In this document: one piece after another, positions 1-5,734 of the stretch | Layout: each line of letters begins with the position of its first letter | How positions within the stretch are numbered: the stretch's first letter is position 1 | Source: Actinoallomurus sp045806665 | GTDB taxonomy: Bacteria > Actinomycetota > Actinomycetes > Streptosporangiales > Streptosporangiaceae | Assembly: GCA_045806665.1 (NCBI GenBank) | Contig: JBJMIW010000374.1 | Location: 1 to 5,734, forward strand | Direction: 5' to 3' | DNA: 5,734 nucleotides | Position numbers and translations under genes: made by a program | The notes under the pieces: model-generated | What the model was told of the DNA's origin: nothing | Databases searched by the model: none | What the model saw: the letters and a program-made list of their open reading frames with translations, nothing else

Positions 1-5
1 CTGCG

Positions 6-11
6 TAGACT
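6..11 (+). promoter_or_regulatory. Possible -10 box for hppA
   Basis: TAGACT fits the TAnnnT pattern of actinobacterial housekeeping -10 boxes. It would place a transcription start near position 18 and leave a leader of about 95 nt before the hppA ATG. The matching -35 element would lie outside the window, so only half of the promoter could be judged. A single hexamer match is weak evidence. Confidence 0.25.
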
Positions 12-40
12 CCCGGGACCATTGCCCGCCCGACGCTTGC

Positions 41-58
41 GTGGCCGTGGCCGTGGCC
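41..58 (+). repeat. GTGGCC hexamer repeated three times
   Basis: Three perfect tandem copies of GTGGCC lie in the hppA leader, followed directly by a GGCCGG-rich stretch. Read in the hppA frame they give an Arg-Gly run that does not resemble the start of the enzyme, which supports treating this as untranslated leader. It could form GC-rich structure or be simple slippage. No function can be assigned. Confidence 0.6.
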
Positions 59-100
59 CGGCCGGCCCGGAGGCTATGGCCGGATCCGAACGCCCTGTCA

Positions 101-106
101 AGGAGG
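101..106 (+). promoter_or_regulatory. Ribosome binding site that fixes the hppA start
   Basis: AGGAGG is a near-perfect Shine-Dalgarno sequence, five bases before the ATG at 112. It decides between three in-frame ATG/GTG/TTG-type starts (22, 76 and 112) in favour of 112. The nearby ATG at 108 is in another frame and only one base away from the site, so it is an unlikely start. Confidence 0.8.
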
Positions 107-111
107 AATGC

Positions 112-2502
112 ATGCTTGGGCTTTCCCTGCCCGCCCAGGCCGGCTCGAAGGTGAGTCTCGGCGGCAGCGATCTGAGCCTCGTGGTCGTTGTCGGTGTGAT
201 CGCGCTTCTCGCGCTGGCCGTAGCGGCTGTCCTGGTCCGCGAGGTACTCGCCGCGGGTCAGGGCACCGAGAAGATGCAGAGCATCGCACTGGCGGTGCAA
301 GAGGGCGCGTTGGCGTACCTCAAGCGCCAGTTCCGTACGGTGGGCATCTTCGTGGTCCTCATCCCGTTCCTGCTGCTCCTGTTGCCGGCGGAGTCCACGG
401 GGGTGAAGATCGGCAGGTCGGTATTCTTCGTCGTCGGCGCGCTGTTCTCCGGAGTCACGGGATTCACCGGCATGTGGCTTGCCGTGCGCGGCAATGTCCG
501 GGTCGCGGCGGCGGCGCGCGAAAGCGGCACGAAGATCGCGATGCGGATCGCCTTCCGGACCGGCGGCGTCGCCGGAATGTTCACCGTCGGCCTCGGTCTG
601 TTCGGTGCCGCCGTCGTCGTGTTCGCCTACAAGGGCCAGGCCCCGGGCGTGCTCGAGGGCTTCGGATTCGGCGCGGCGCTGCTGGCGATGTTCATGCGAG
701 TCGGCGGTGGCATCTTCACCAAGGCGGCCGACGTCGGCGCCGACCTCGTCGGCAAGGTCGAGCAGGGCATCCCCGAGGACGACCCGCGTAACGCGGCCAC
801 GATCGCCGACAACGTGGGCGACAACGTCGGCGACTGCGCCGGCATGGCGGCCGACCTGTTCGAGTCGTACGCCGTCACGCTGGTCGCCAGCCTGATCCTC
901 GGCCGGGTCGCCTTCGGTACCGAGGGCCTCGTCTTCCCGCTGATCGTGCCGATGATCGGTGTGGTCACCGCGGTGATCGGCATCTTCGCGGTCGCGCCTC
1001 GGGCCAAGGACCGGTCCGGCATGAGCGCCATCAACCGGGGCTTCTTCATCTCGGCGATCATCTCCGCGATCGCCGTGGCCGTGGCCACCTTCATGTACCT
1101 CCCCGACTCGTTCGCCAAGCTGCACGGCGCCAACCCCTCGATCAGCGGCGACTCTCATCTGGCGAACGTCGACCCGCGCTGGGTCGCGCTCGGCGCCGTG
1201 CTGATCGGCATCGTGCTGGCCAGCACGATCCAGCTGCTCACCGGCTACTTCACCGAGACGAATCGCCGTCCGGTCAAGGAGGTCACCGACAGCGCCCGCA
1301 CCGGCCCGGCGACCGTCATCCTGTCGGGCATCTCGCTCGGCCTGGAGTCCGCGGTCTACACCGCGCTCGTGATCGCCGCGGCAGTGTACGGCGCGTTCCT
1401 GCTCGGCTTCAGCAACACGACCGTCGCGCTCTTCGCGGTCGCGTTGGCAGGCACGGGTCTGCTGACGACCGTCGGTGTCATCGTGTCGATGGACACCTTC
1501 GGCCCGGTCTCCGACAACGCCCAGGGCATCGCGGAGATGTCCGGGGACGTCGAGGGCGAGGCCGCCGGCGTGCTGGAGAGCCTCGACGCGGTCGGCAACA
1601 CGACGAAGGCGATCACCAAGGGCATCGCCATCGCCACCGCCGTGCTCGCCGCGACCGCGCTGTTCGGCTCGTTCCGTACGACGGTCGTCAACGAACTCAG
1701 CACCGCGGGCGACAGCGTCAAGAAGGCCCTCGGTCCGACGTTCCAGCACTTCAACCTCGGCGTCGACAACCCGAACGTCCTGATCGGGCTGATCATCGGT
1801 GCCTCGGTGGTGTTCCTGTTCTCCGGCCTGGCGATCATGGCCGTCGGCCGCGCGGCGGGACGGGTCGTGGTCGAGGTGCGGGAGCAGTTCCGCACCAAGC
1901 CCGGGATCATGGACTACACCGAGAAGCCCGACTACGACCGCGTGGTCAGCATCTGCACCGCCGATGCGCAGCGGGAGCTCGCCACGCCGGGCCTGCTGGC
2001 GATCATGACGCCGATCGCCGTCGGTTTCGCGCTCGGGTACGCCCCCCTGGGCGCGTTCCTCGCCGGTGCGATCGCGTGCGGCGCGCTCATGGCCGTGTTC
2101 CTGGCCAACTCCGGTGGAGCCTGGGACAACGCCAAGAAGCTCGTCGAGGAGGGCAACCTCGGCGGCAAGGGCTCCCAGGCCCACGAGGCGACGATCATCG
2201 GTGACACGGTCGGCGACCCGTTCAAGGACACCGCGGGCCCGGCCATCAACCCGCTGATCAAGGTGATGAACCTCGTCTCGCTGCTGATCGCGCAGGCCGT
2301 CGTCACGTACGCCGCGAACACCACCCTCCGGATCATCGTTTCGGTCGTCTCGGTCGCCGTCATCGTCGGCGCGATCGTCGTCTCGAAGCGCCGGGCCCCG
2401 TCCATCGGCGGAGAGGCCGAGCCGGCCGTCGAGAGCGGCGAGAAGACACCGGGCGGTGCCGACGCCACGGACGAGGAGGCGGCAGCGGCCAAGGCGTCCT
2501 GA
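112..2502 (+). CDS. hppA: Membrane-bound proton-pumping pyrophosphatase, K+-independent type
   Basis: This enzyme hydrolyses cytoplasmic pyrophosphate to two phosphates and couples this to proton export across the plasma membrane. It is 796 residues from the ATG at 112, in the usual family range, with many hydrophobic segments (the family has 16 helices), the first at about residues 21-42. Visible active-site motifs are the DVGADLVGKVE stretch (D207, D211, K215), the following DDPRN...DNVGDNVGD segment (D233, D237, D241) and the C-terminal GDTVGDPFKDT segment (D698, D702, K705, D706). The motif GNTTKAITKG places Lys at 499 and Thr at 502; Lys and Thr at these positions mark K+-independent family members, where K+-dependent ones have Ala and Gly/Ala. 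No extra acidic residue suggesting Na+ transport was identified, but this was not tested by alignment. A 38-residue Ala/Glu-rich tail (759-796) follows the last helix. Starts at 22 or 76 would add a basic Arg/Gly stretch foreign to the family. Confidence 0.97.
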   Translation: MLGLSLPAQAGSKVSLGGSDLSLVVVVGVIALLALAVAAVLVREVLAAGQGTEKMQSIALAVQEGALAYLKRQFRTVGIFVVLIPFLLLLLPAESTGVKIGRSVFFVVGALFSGVTGFTGMWLAVRGNVRVAAAARESGTKIAMRIAFRTGGVAGMFTVGLGLFGAAVVVFAYKGQAPGVLEGFGFGAALLAMFMRVGGGIFTKAADVGADLVGKVEQGIPEDDPRNAATIADNVGDNVGDCAGMAADLFESYAVTLVASLILGRVAFGTEGLVFPLIVPMIGVVTAVIGIFAVAPRAKDRSGMSAINRGFFISAIISAIAVAVATFMYLPDSFAKLHGANPSISGDSHLANVDPRWVALGAVLIGIVLASTIQLLTGYFTETNRRPVKEVTDSARTGPATVILSGISLGLESAVYTALVIAAAVYGAFLLGFSNTTVALFAVALAGTGLLTTVGVIVSMDTFGPVSDNAQGIAEMSGDVEGEAAGVLESLDAVGNTTKAITKGIAIATAVLAATALFGSFRTTVVNELSTAGDSVKKALGPTFQHFNLGVDNPNVLIGLIIGASVVFLFSGLAIMAVGRAAGRVVVEVREQFRTKPGIMDYTEKPDYDRVVSICTADAQRELATPGLLAIMTPIAVGFALGYAPLGAFLAGAIACGALMAVFLANSGGAWDNAKKLVEEGNLGGKGSQAHEATIIGDTVGDPFKDTAGPAINPLIKVMNLVSLLIAQAVVTYAANTTLRIIVSVVSVAVIVGAIVVSKRRAPSIGGEAEPAVESGEKTPGGADATDEEAAAAKAS

Positions 2503-2529
2503 CACTGAGCCACCCTGAGAAGAAGGGCA

Positions 2530-2563
2530 GAGGGGGCCGGACGGATCAGCGTCCGGCCCTCTC
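2530..2563 (+). terminator. Strong hairpin after hppA, probable terminator
   Basis: A 14-bp stem (one G-T pair, otherwise perfect) encloses the loop GATCAG. It lies 28 bases after the hppA stop. There is no T-run after it, so it is not a textbook intrinsic terminator, but U-less hairpins at gene ends are common in actinobacteria. It probably ends hppA transcription or protects the 3' end of the message, and separates hppA from the downstream small ORF-sixA pair. Confidence 0.7.
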
Positions 2564-2602
2564 CGCGCACCAGGGCGGAGACGCGCCCGGTGACGGGAAG
2601 GG

Positions 2603-2790
2603 GTGGCTCGGGGCGTGGCCGGGTGAGGGGATGGCCTGGCGGCGGGGGGATCAGGATGGCTCGGGCGCGGCGGGGCGATGGGATGGCCGGCGCCCTTCCG
2701 CGCGACGAGATGGCCGGCCCCGGCGGGGCGACCGGATGGGCCGGCGTACTTCGGGGCGATCGGGTGGCCGGGGCACGGCGGGGAGGCGGC
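2603..2790 (+). repeat. Degenerate tandem repeat, about seven units of about 27 nt
   Basis: Units begin near 2603, 2631, 2656, 2683, 2710, 2736 and 2763, a spacing of 25-28 nt. Most open with (A/G)TGGCC or (A/G)TGGCT followed by GGs and Cs, and several carry CGGGGCGA in their second half (units at 2656, 2710 and 2736). In the last five units the GCC/GCT after the opening triplet falls exactly 27 bases apart (2659, 2686, 2713, 2740, 2767). The tract fills most of the gap between the hppA terminator and the small ORF. The units are diverged, so this is an old array, not a recent expansion. Read in the frame of position 2656 it gives a nine-residue periodicity (MARARRGDG, MAGALPRDE, MAGPGGATG), but I do not think it is a gene because that frame continues through the small ORF with poor codon choice. 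Confidence 0.7.
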
Positions 2791-2801
2791 ACACTGGAGG
2801 C

Positions 2802-2912
2802 ATGCAAAATCGCCAGCCGTCCGGCGCGAAGGGATTCGCGATCCTCGTCGGCACGATGGTCGCGATCGTCCTGGTGATCATGCTGATCGCCGTCGTCTTC
2901 TCCCCCCGCTGA
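2802..2912 (+). CDS. Small single-pass membrane protein, function unknown
   Basis: This 36-residue ORF reads MQNRQPSGAKGF at the N-terminus, then an uninterrupted hydrophobic helix at about residues 12-33, ending FSPR. The short, basic N-terminal part suggests the N-terminus stays in the cytoplasm. Almost every codon ends in G or C, as expected for coding sequence here. GGAGG (2796-2800) precedes the ATG, but with only one intervening base, which is unusually close for efficient initiation; a leaderless or atypical start is possible. No other start exists nearby in frame except an ATG at 2736 inside the repeat tract. The stop overlaps the sixA start as TGATG, so the two genes are probably co-transcribed and coupled. 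I do not recognise the family. It could be a membrane partner of the phosphatase or simply a leader ORF that feeds ribosomes to sixA. Confidence 0.65.
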   Translation: MQNRQPSGAKGFAILVGTMVAIVLVIMLIAVVFSPR

Positions 2913-3382
2913 TGCCCACGCTGATCGTGCTCCGGCACGCCAAGGCCGACTCTCCGCTGGGCACGGCCGACGTCGAGCGTCCGCTCACCGCCCGCGGCCG
3001 GAGGGACGCGCGGGCGGCCGGCGACGAGCTGCGCGCGGCCGACCGCATGCCCGAGCGGGTGATCTGCTCGCCCGCCCTGCGCACCCGGCAGACCCTGGAG
3101 GAGCTCCGGATCGACGCCCCCGTCGACTTCGAGGAGCGGGTGTACGACAACGACCCGGAGGCGATCCTCGACGTCCTGCGGGCCCAGCCCGACGAGCCGG
3201 ACACGCTCCTGCTGGTCGGGCACAACCCGTCGATGCACCGGCTCGTCCTCGACCTCGGGGGCGCGGCGGGCGAGGGTTTCCCGACGGCGGCGACGGCGAT
3301 CATCGAGTTCGACGGGGACTGGTCCGACCTCTGGCCGGGTGCCGGCCGCGTCACCTCCTACTGGACTCCGCACCGCCGTTGA
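2912..3382 (+). CDS. sixA: SixA-like histidine phosphatase family protein
   Basis: This is a 156-residue member of the histidine phosphatase (phosphoglycerate mutase-like) superfamily, close in size to E. coli SixA, which removes phosphate from phosphohistidine proteins. The N-terminal LRHAKAD holds the catalytic R8-H9 pair. ERPLTARGRRDA follows, then CSPALRTRQT with the phosphate-binding Arg at 57, and LLVGHNPS with the second catalytic His at 104. There is no signal peptide or membrane segment, so it should be cytoplasmic. The substrate in this organism cannot be told; SixA-type function is inferred from length and motif order, and a small-molecule phosphatase is possible. The ATG shares its A with the stop of the preceding ORF. 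The bases before it are pyrimidine-rich (TTCTCCCCCCGC), with no Shine-Dalgarno site, so translation probably depends on ribosomes finishing the small ORF. Confidence 0.9.
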   Translation: MPTLIVLRHAKADSPLGTADVERPLTARGRRDARAAGDELRAADRMPERVICSPALRTRQTLEELRIDAPVDFEERVYDNDPEAILDVLRAQPDEPDTLLLVGHNPSMHRLVLDLGGAAGEGFPTAATAIIEFDGDWSDLWPGAGRVTSYWTPHRR

Positions 3383-3389
3383 CGGGAGG

Positions 3390-3406
3390 CCGAGCGAAAC
3401 GCTCGG
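3390..3406 (+). terminator. Hairpin after sixA, possible terminator
   Basis: CCGAGCG and CGCTCGG form a perfect 7-bp stem around AAA, beginning 7 bases after the sixA stop. No T-run follows. The position suggests a transcription end or 3'-end stabiliser for the small ORF-sixA unit. The stem is short, so readthrough is likely to some degree. Confidence 0.55.
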
Positions 3407-3491
3407 AGAACGTCCTCGACCCGGGCCGTTTCGTCCCCACTCGCCGGTCGACGCCTCCGCGTCCGGGCCGCGATCCCCGAGCCTTTGGTAC

Positions 3492-3548
3492 ACCGGCCGT
3501 GCTGAACACGGAACCGGCCGAGCGTGGCGACGGTCACGCTGGAACCGG
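3492..3548. repeat. Cluster of short direct and inverted repeats upstream of the FUSC gene
   Basis: ACCGGCCG occurs at 3492-3499 and 3513-3520, 21 bases apart. GGAACCGG occurs at 3510-3517 and 3541-3548, 31 bases apart. Between them, AGCGTG (3521-3526) and CACGCT (3535-3540) form a 6-8-6 inverted repeat, and CCGTG (3497-3501) pairs with CACGG (3507-3511). The spacings of about two and three helical turns would suit a regulator binding site for the downstream exporter-like gene, but short GC-rich repeats also arise by chance. No regulator gene is visible in the window. Confidence 0.4.
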
Positions 3549-3599
3549 GAGAGCACGCGTCCCGGGATCGCGTTGCAGTAGAGCGGGAGGCATCGGACG

Positions 3600-3606
3600 A
3601 AGGGGA
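3600..3606 (+). promoter_or_regulatory. Probable ribosome binding site of the FUSC gene
   Basis: AAGGGGA lies six bases before the TTG at 3613. It is the only purine-rich site well placed for any in-frame start in this region; TTG at 3634 and GTG at 3697 or 3700 have no comparable site. It therefore decides for TTG 3613, though the match to AAGGAGG is imperfect. Confidence 0.5.
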
Positions 3607-3612
3607 CGTAGG

Positions 3613-5734
3613 TTGCGGTCGTCGCTTGCCCGGTTGCGGGAGACGTACGCGGAGTCCGAGGGGCGCGCTTCGCCGATCTACGGAGTGGTGGCGTCCCTCG
3701 CGATCGCCACCCCGCTCGTCATCGGAACGGTCACCGGGCATCCCGCCCAGGGCGGCCTGGCGGCCCTCGGGGCGTTCTTCGTCGTCAACACGACGCCGCA
3801 GGGCCCGTACGGCGCCCGCGCGCGGGCGCTGCTCGCGGCGGTGGTCGTCGTCACGGCCTCCACTCTGTTCGGCGGCCTCCTGGCCGGTCACGCCCGGCTT
3901 GCCGTGGCGGTCGTTCCCGTCGTCGCCGCGCTCGCGGCGGCCGTTCCCTGGCTGGGCGTCACCGCGACATTGTGCACCCTCGTCGCGACCGTCCGGCCTG
4001 CAGGCAGTCCCGTGCTGTTCAACGGCCTCCTGGAGATGCTCGGCGGGCTGTTCGTCTCCGTGCTGATGATCGTGCCCCTGCTCACCCGCCGTCTCCAGCC
4101 GTTGCGGACGGCGCTGGCGGAGGCGGGCGGGTCGGTCGCCGCCGCGCTGGATCTCCTTGCCGAGCCGGAACTGCGGACCGACGAGTGGGACCGGCGGCGG
4201 CGCCAGGCGTACGACGAGATCCGGAAGGCCCGGGCGACGTACGGGCTGTACCTGTCGGGCGGGCGGGACGACCAGCAGCGCCCGAGGCGTCTGATCGAGG
4301 CGTTCGCCCGCGTCATGGACGAGGCCGTGGCGCTGCGCACGCTGCTCGACGCGGCGCGGCAGGCGTCGCCGCCTGAGGAGTGGCAGCGCGAGCGCCGCGT
4401 GGCCGTCGCCGCGATCGCGGCCCGGCTTCGGCTCGTCGTCGGCGGGATCGAGGCGGGCGGCGGCACGCCCCTCGATGCGGACGAACCGGTCGCCCTGCAC
4501 CGGTTCGCCCGGGTGAGCGCGGACGTCCGCGAGAAATGGCTCGCCGACCACCTGGTCGAGACGGCGGTGATCGTGCAGGTCCGGCAGTCGGTCCTCCGGA
4601 TGGCCGCGACGGTCGACGGCGCCCGGGAGATCACCGCTCCCGGCCTCAAGATCGGGTTCGATTCCCCGCGCCTCCCCGGGCGGCGGGCCGGCGGCTGGGC
4701 CCGGTTCGCCGAGGCCGTACGCACGCGCTCACCCGGCTTCCGGCACTCCACACGCATGGGCGTGGCGATCGCCATCGCCATGGCCGCCTCGACCTGGCTG
4801 CGGGTCCCGCACGGGCACTGGCTGACCATCACGGTCGTCGCCAGCCTGCGCGACTCCTACGGCGACACGGTGACGCGGGTGGTCAAGCGGATCGGCGGTA
4901 CGGCGATCGGCGCGATCGTCGCCGCGCTCGCACTGGCGATCGTGCCGCACCAGGCCACGCTGATCGTCCTCATCTTCGTCGGCGCGGCCCTGGGATTCAC
5001 GGTACGGCCGGTCAACCACGCCCACTGGATGGCCTTCGCAACACCGATGATCATGCTGCTGGTGGACTACTCCACCCCCATGAGCTGGTCTGCTGCCGCC
5101 TGGCGGATCGGGCTGACCGTCGCGGGCGGCCTCTTGGCGCTGGCCGCCGCCCGGGCGCTCTGGCCGGCCGGCACGATCGGCCTCCTGCCGACTCGGCTCG
5201 CCCGGCTGATGCGCATGCACGCCCGGCTGGCGCGTGCGGTCGCGGCGCGCTTCGACGGGGACGCCGACGCGTCCATCCGCCGGTGCATGGAGGACGCCGC
5301 GGCCGCGGCCGCCGACGTCGATGACTCGGCGACCCGGCTCGGGAGCGAACCGGCGCCGCCGATGGATCTGGTACGGCGCTTGCGCGACGTCACCGCGCTG
5401 GCCCGGCGGCTCCGCGACGACGTGCAGTCCCTCGGCGCGCTGCAGCAGGATAGGGCGGACGCCGGCCCACTTCCCGCGATCCTGGAACGGGTCGCCCACC
5501 ACCTGGAAGAGGGCGCGGACGCCCTGGTGTCCGACGAGGGAGCGGCCGCCGAACTGCGGCTGGACGACCTGCTGGAGGAGTTCGACCGGCACTTGGCCGA
5601 GCTGACGCGCCGCCGCCGCGCCGAACTCGACGACGGCGTCGGCACGGACGCGCTCACGACGCTGCGCCGCTCACTCGTCCAGGTCGCGGCCGCCCGGCAC
5701 GCGCTGCGCGGTCTCACCTCCGACGCCGAACGCC
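3613..5734 (+). CDS. FUSC-family membrane protein (YccS / aromatic acid exporter-like), 3' end outside window
   Basis: At least 707 residues are visible, read from TTG 3613 and still open at the window edge. The layout is that of FUSC proteins: a hydrophobic block of several helices (about residues 22-158), a charged, mostly helical cytoplasmic region (about 160-375), a second hydrophobic block (about 378-520) and a second charged helical region (about 525 onward). The second block carries the family pattern VPHGHWLTITVV (399-410), then SYGDT...RVVKRIGGTAIG, where other members have a Gly-x-Trp followed by T-x-x-R-x-x-x-R-x-x-GT. The first block has GHPAQGGLAALGAFF (42-56), matching the family's tandem architecture. 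Some members export aromatic acids or other small organic anions; the substrate here is unknown. Codon use matches the neighbours. It lies 230 bases beyond sixA, so it probably has its own promoter. The rare TTG start is inferred from the ribosome binding site; a start slightly downstream remains possible. Confidence 0.85.
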   Translation, partial: MRSSLARLRETYAESEGRASPIYGVVASLAIATPLVIGTVTGHPAQGGLAALGAFFVVNTTPQGPYGARARALLAAVVVVTASTLFGGLLAGHARLAVAVVPVVAALAAAVPWLGVTATLCTLVATVRPAGSPVLFNGLLEMLGGLFVSVLMIVPLLTRRLQPLRTALAEAGGSVAAALDLLAEPELRTDEWDRRRRQAYDEIRKARATYGLYLSGGRDDQQRPRRLIEAFARVMDEAVALRTLLDAARQASPPEEWQRERRVAVAAIAARLRLVVGGIEAGGGTPLDADEPVALHRFARVSADVREKWLADHLVETAVIVQVRQSVLRMAATVDGAREITAPGLKIGFDSPRLPGRRAGGWARFAEAVRTRSPGFRHSTRMGVAIAIAMAASTWLRVPHGHWLTITVVASLRDSYGDTVTRVVKRIGGTAIGAIVAALALAIVPHQATLIVLIFVGAALGFTVRPVNHAHWMAFATPMIMLLVDYSTPMSWSAAAWRIGLTVAGGLLALAAARALWPAGTIGLLPTRLARLMRMHARLARAVAARFDGDADASIRRCMEDAAAAAADVDDSATRLGSEPAPPMDLVRRLRDVTALARRLRDDVQSLGALQQDRADAGPLPAILERVAHHLEEGADALVSDEGAAAELRLDDLLEEFDRHLAELTRRRRAELDDGVGTDALTTLRRSLVQVAAARHALRGLTSDAER

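Larger units (their letters stand above)
3383..3612. other. Intergenic region between sixA and the FUSC gene
   Basis: This 230-base stretch has no convincing gene. It holds a hairpin directly after sixA (3390-3406), a cluster of short direct and inverted repeats (3492-3548) and the ribosome binding site of the FUSC gene at its end. I looked for TTGACA/TAnnnT and GGAAC-type (extracytoplasmic function sigma factor) promoters and found no properly spaced pair. The FUSC reading frame stays open through the whole region, which is common at this GC content and does not by itself argue for a longer protein. Confidence 0.6.

Noticed and set aside
22..111. N-terminal extension of hppA from position 22 or 76
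   Set aside because: It would add a basic Arg/Gly stretch unlike pyrophosphatase N-termini, encoded partly by the GTGGCC repeat. A strong Shine-Dalgarno site directly serves ATG 112 instead.
2603..2790. Could the 27-nt repeats be a CRISPR array?
   Set aside because: The repeats are contiguous and degenerate, with no unique spacers, and there are no cas genes in the window.
1932..2807. Minus-strand open frame with a proline-rich segment over the repeat tract
   Set aside because: The periodic proline-rich part only reflects the 27-nt repeat read in reverse, and the rest is antisense to hppA. There is no plausible domain or ribosome binding site.
3510..3575. GGAAC motifs as -35 elements of an extracytoplasmic-function sigma factor promoter
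   Set aside because: No matching -10 element (CGTT/GTT) lies at the required 16-19 base distance after either GGAAC; the nearest CGTT is about 25 bases away.
3524..4066. Plus-strand frame beginning MATVTLEPGEHAS before the FUSC gene
   Set aside because: The first 30 or so residues look protein-like, but the frame then turns into Ser/Arg/Pro-rich shadow sequence overlapping the FUSC gene. It has no good ribosome binding site, and I see no sign of a frameshift joining it to the real frame.
3358..4551. Long minus-strand open frame of 397 codons opposite the FUSC gene
   Set aside because: Its product is Arg/Pro/Gly/Asp-rich with no fold-like pattern, and it lies antisense to a well-supported gene. 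Such shadow frames are expected at this GC content.
4764..4773. GGCGATCGCC palindrome resembling the cyanobacterial HIP1 element
   Set aside because: It is a single copy inside the FUSC coding sequence, explained by ordinary Ala-Ile-Ala codons. GATC-containing words are common in this GC-rich sequence.

Overview
The window is very GC-rich, with G or C at almost every third codon position in its coding frames, few T-runs, and stop-start overlaps. Together with the close family resemblance of the pyrophosphatase, this points to an actinobacterium; a Streptosporangiales or Streptomyces-like lineage is my guess, not something the sequence proves. All four supported genes lie on the + strand. I see no tRNA, rRNA, CRISPR array, insertion sequence or integrase.

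Layout: (1) 1-111 is the upstream region of hppA, with a possible -10 box at 6-11, a short GTGGCC triplication and a strong ribosome binding site. (2) 112-2502 is hppA, a membrane-bound proton-pumping pyrophosphatase of the potassium-independent type. (3) 2530-2563 is a strong hairpin, probably its terminator. (4) 2603-2790 is a gene-free stretch built of about seven degenerate copies of a roughly 27-nt unit. (5) 2802-2912 is a 36-residue single-pass membrane protein ORF. (6) 2912-3382 is a SixA-type histidine phosphatase whose ATG shares its A with the stop codon of the small ORF (TGATG). (7) 3383-3612 is intergenic, with a hairpin straight after sixA and a cluster of short direct and inverted repeats. 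(8) 3613 to the window end is a FUSC-family (YccS / aromatic acid exporter-like) membrane protein starting at TTG and cut by the window edge.

hppA recovers energy from pyrophosphate by pumping protons out of the cell and is probably its own transcription unit. The small membrane ORF and sixA look like a two-gene, translationally coupled unit. The FUSC protein probably has its own promoter. Nothing shows that the three units act in one pathway.

I found no convincing new multi-gene system. The points most worth a second look are the 27-nt repeat tract, the tiny membrane ORF coupled to a phosphatase that lacks its own ribosome binding site, and the repeat cluster upstream of the FUSC gene.
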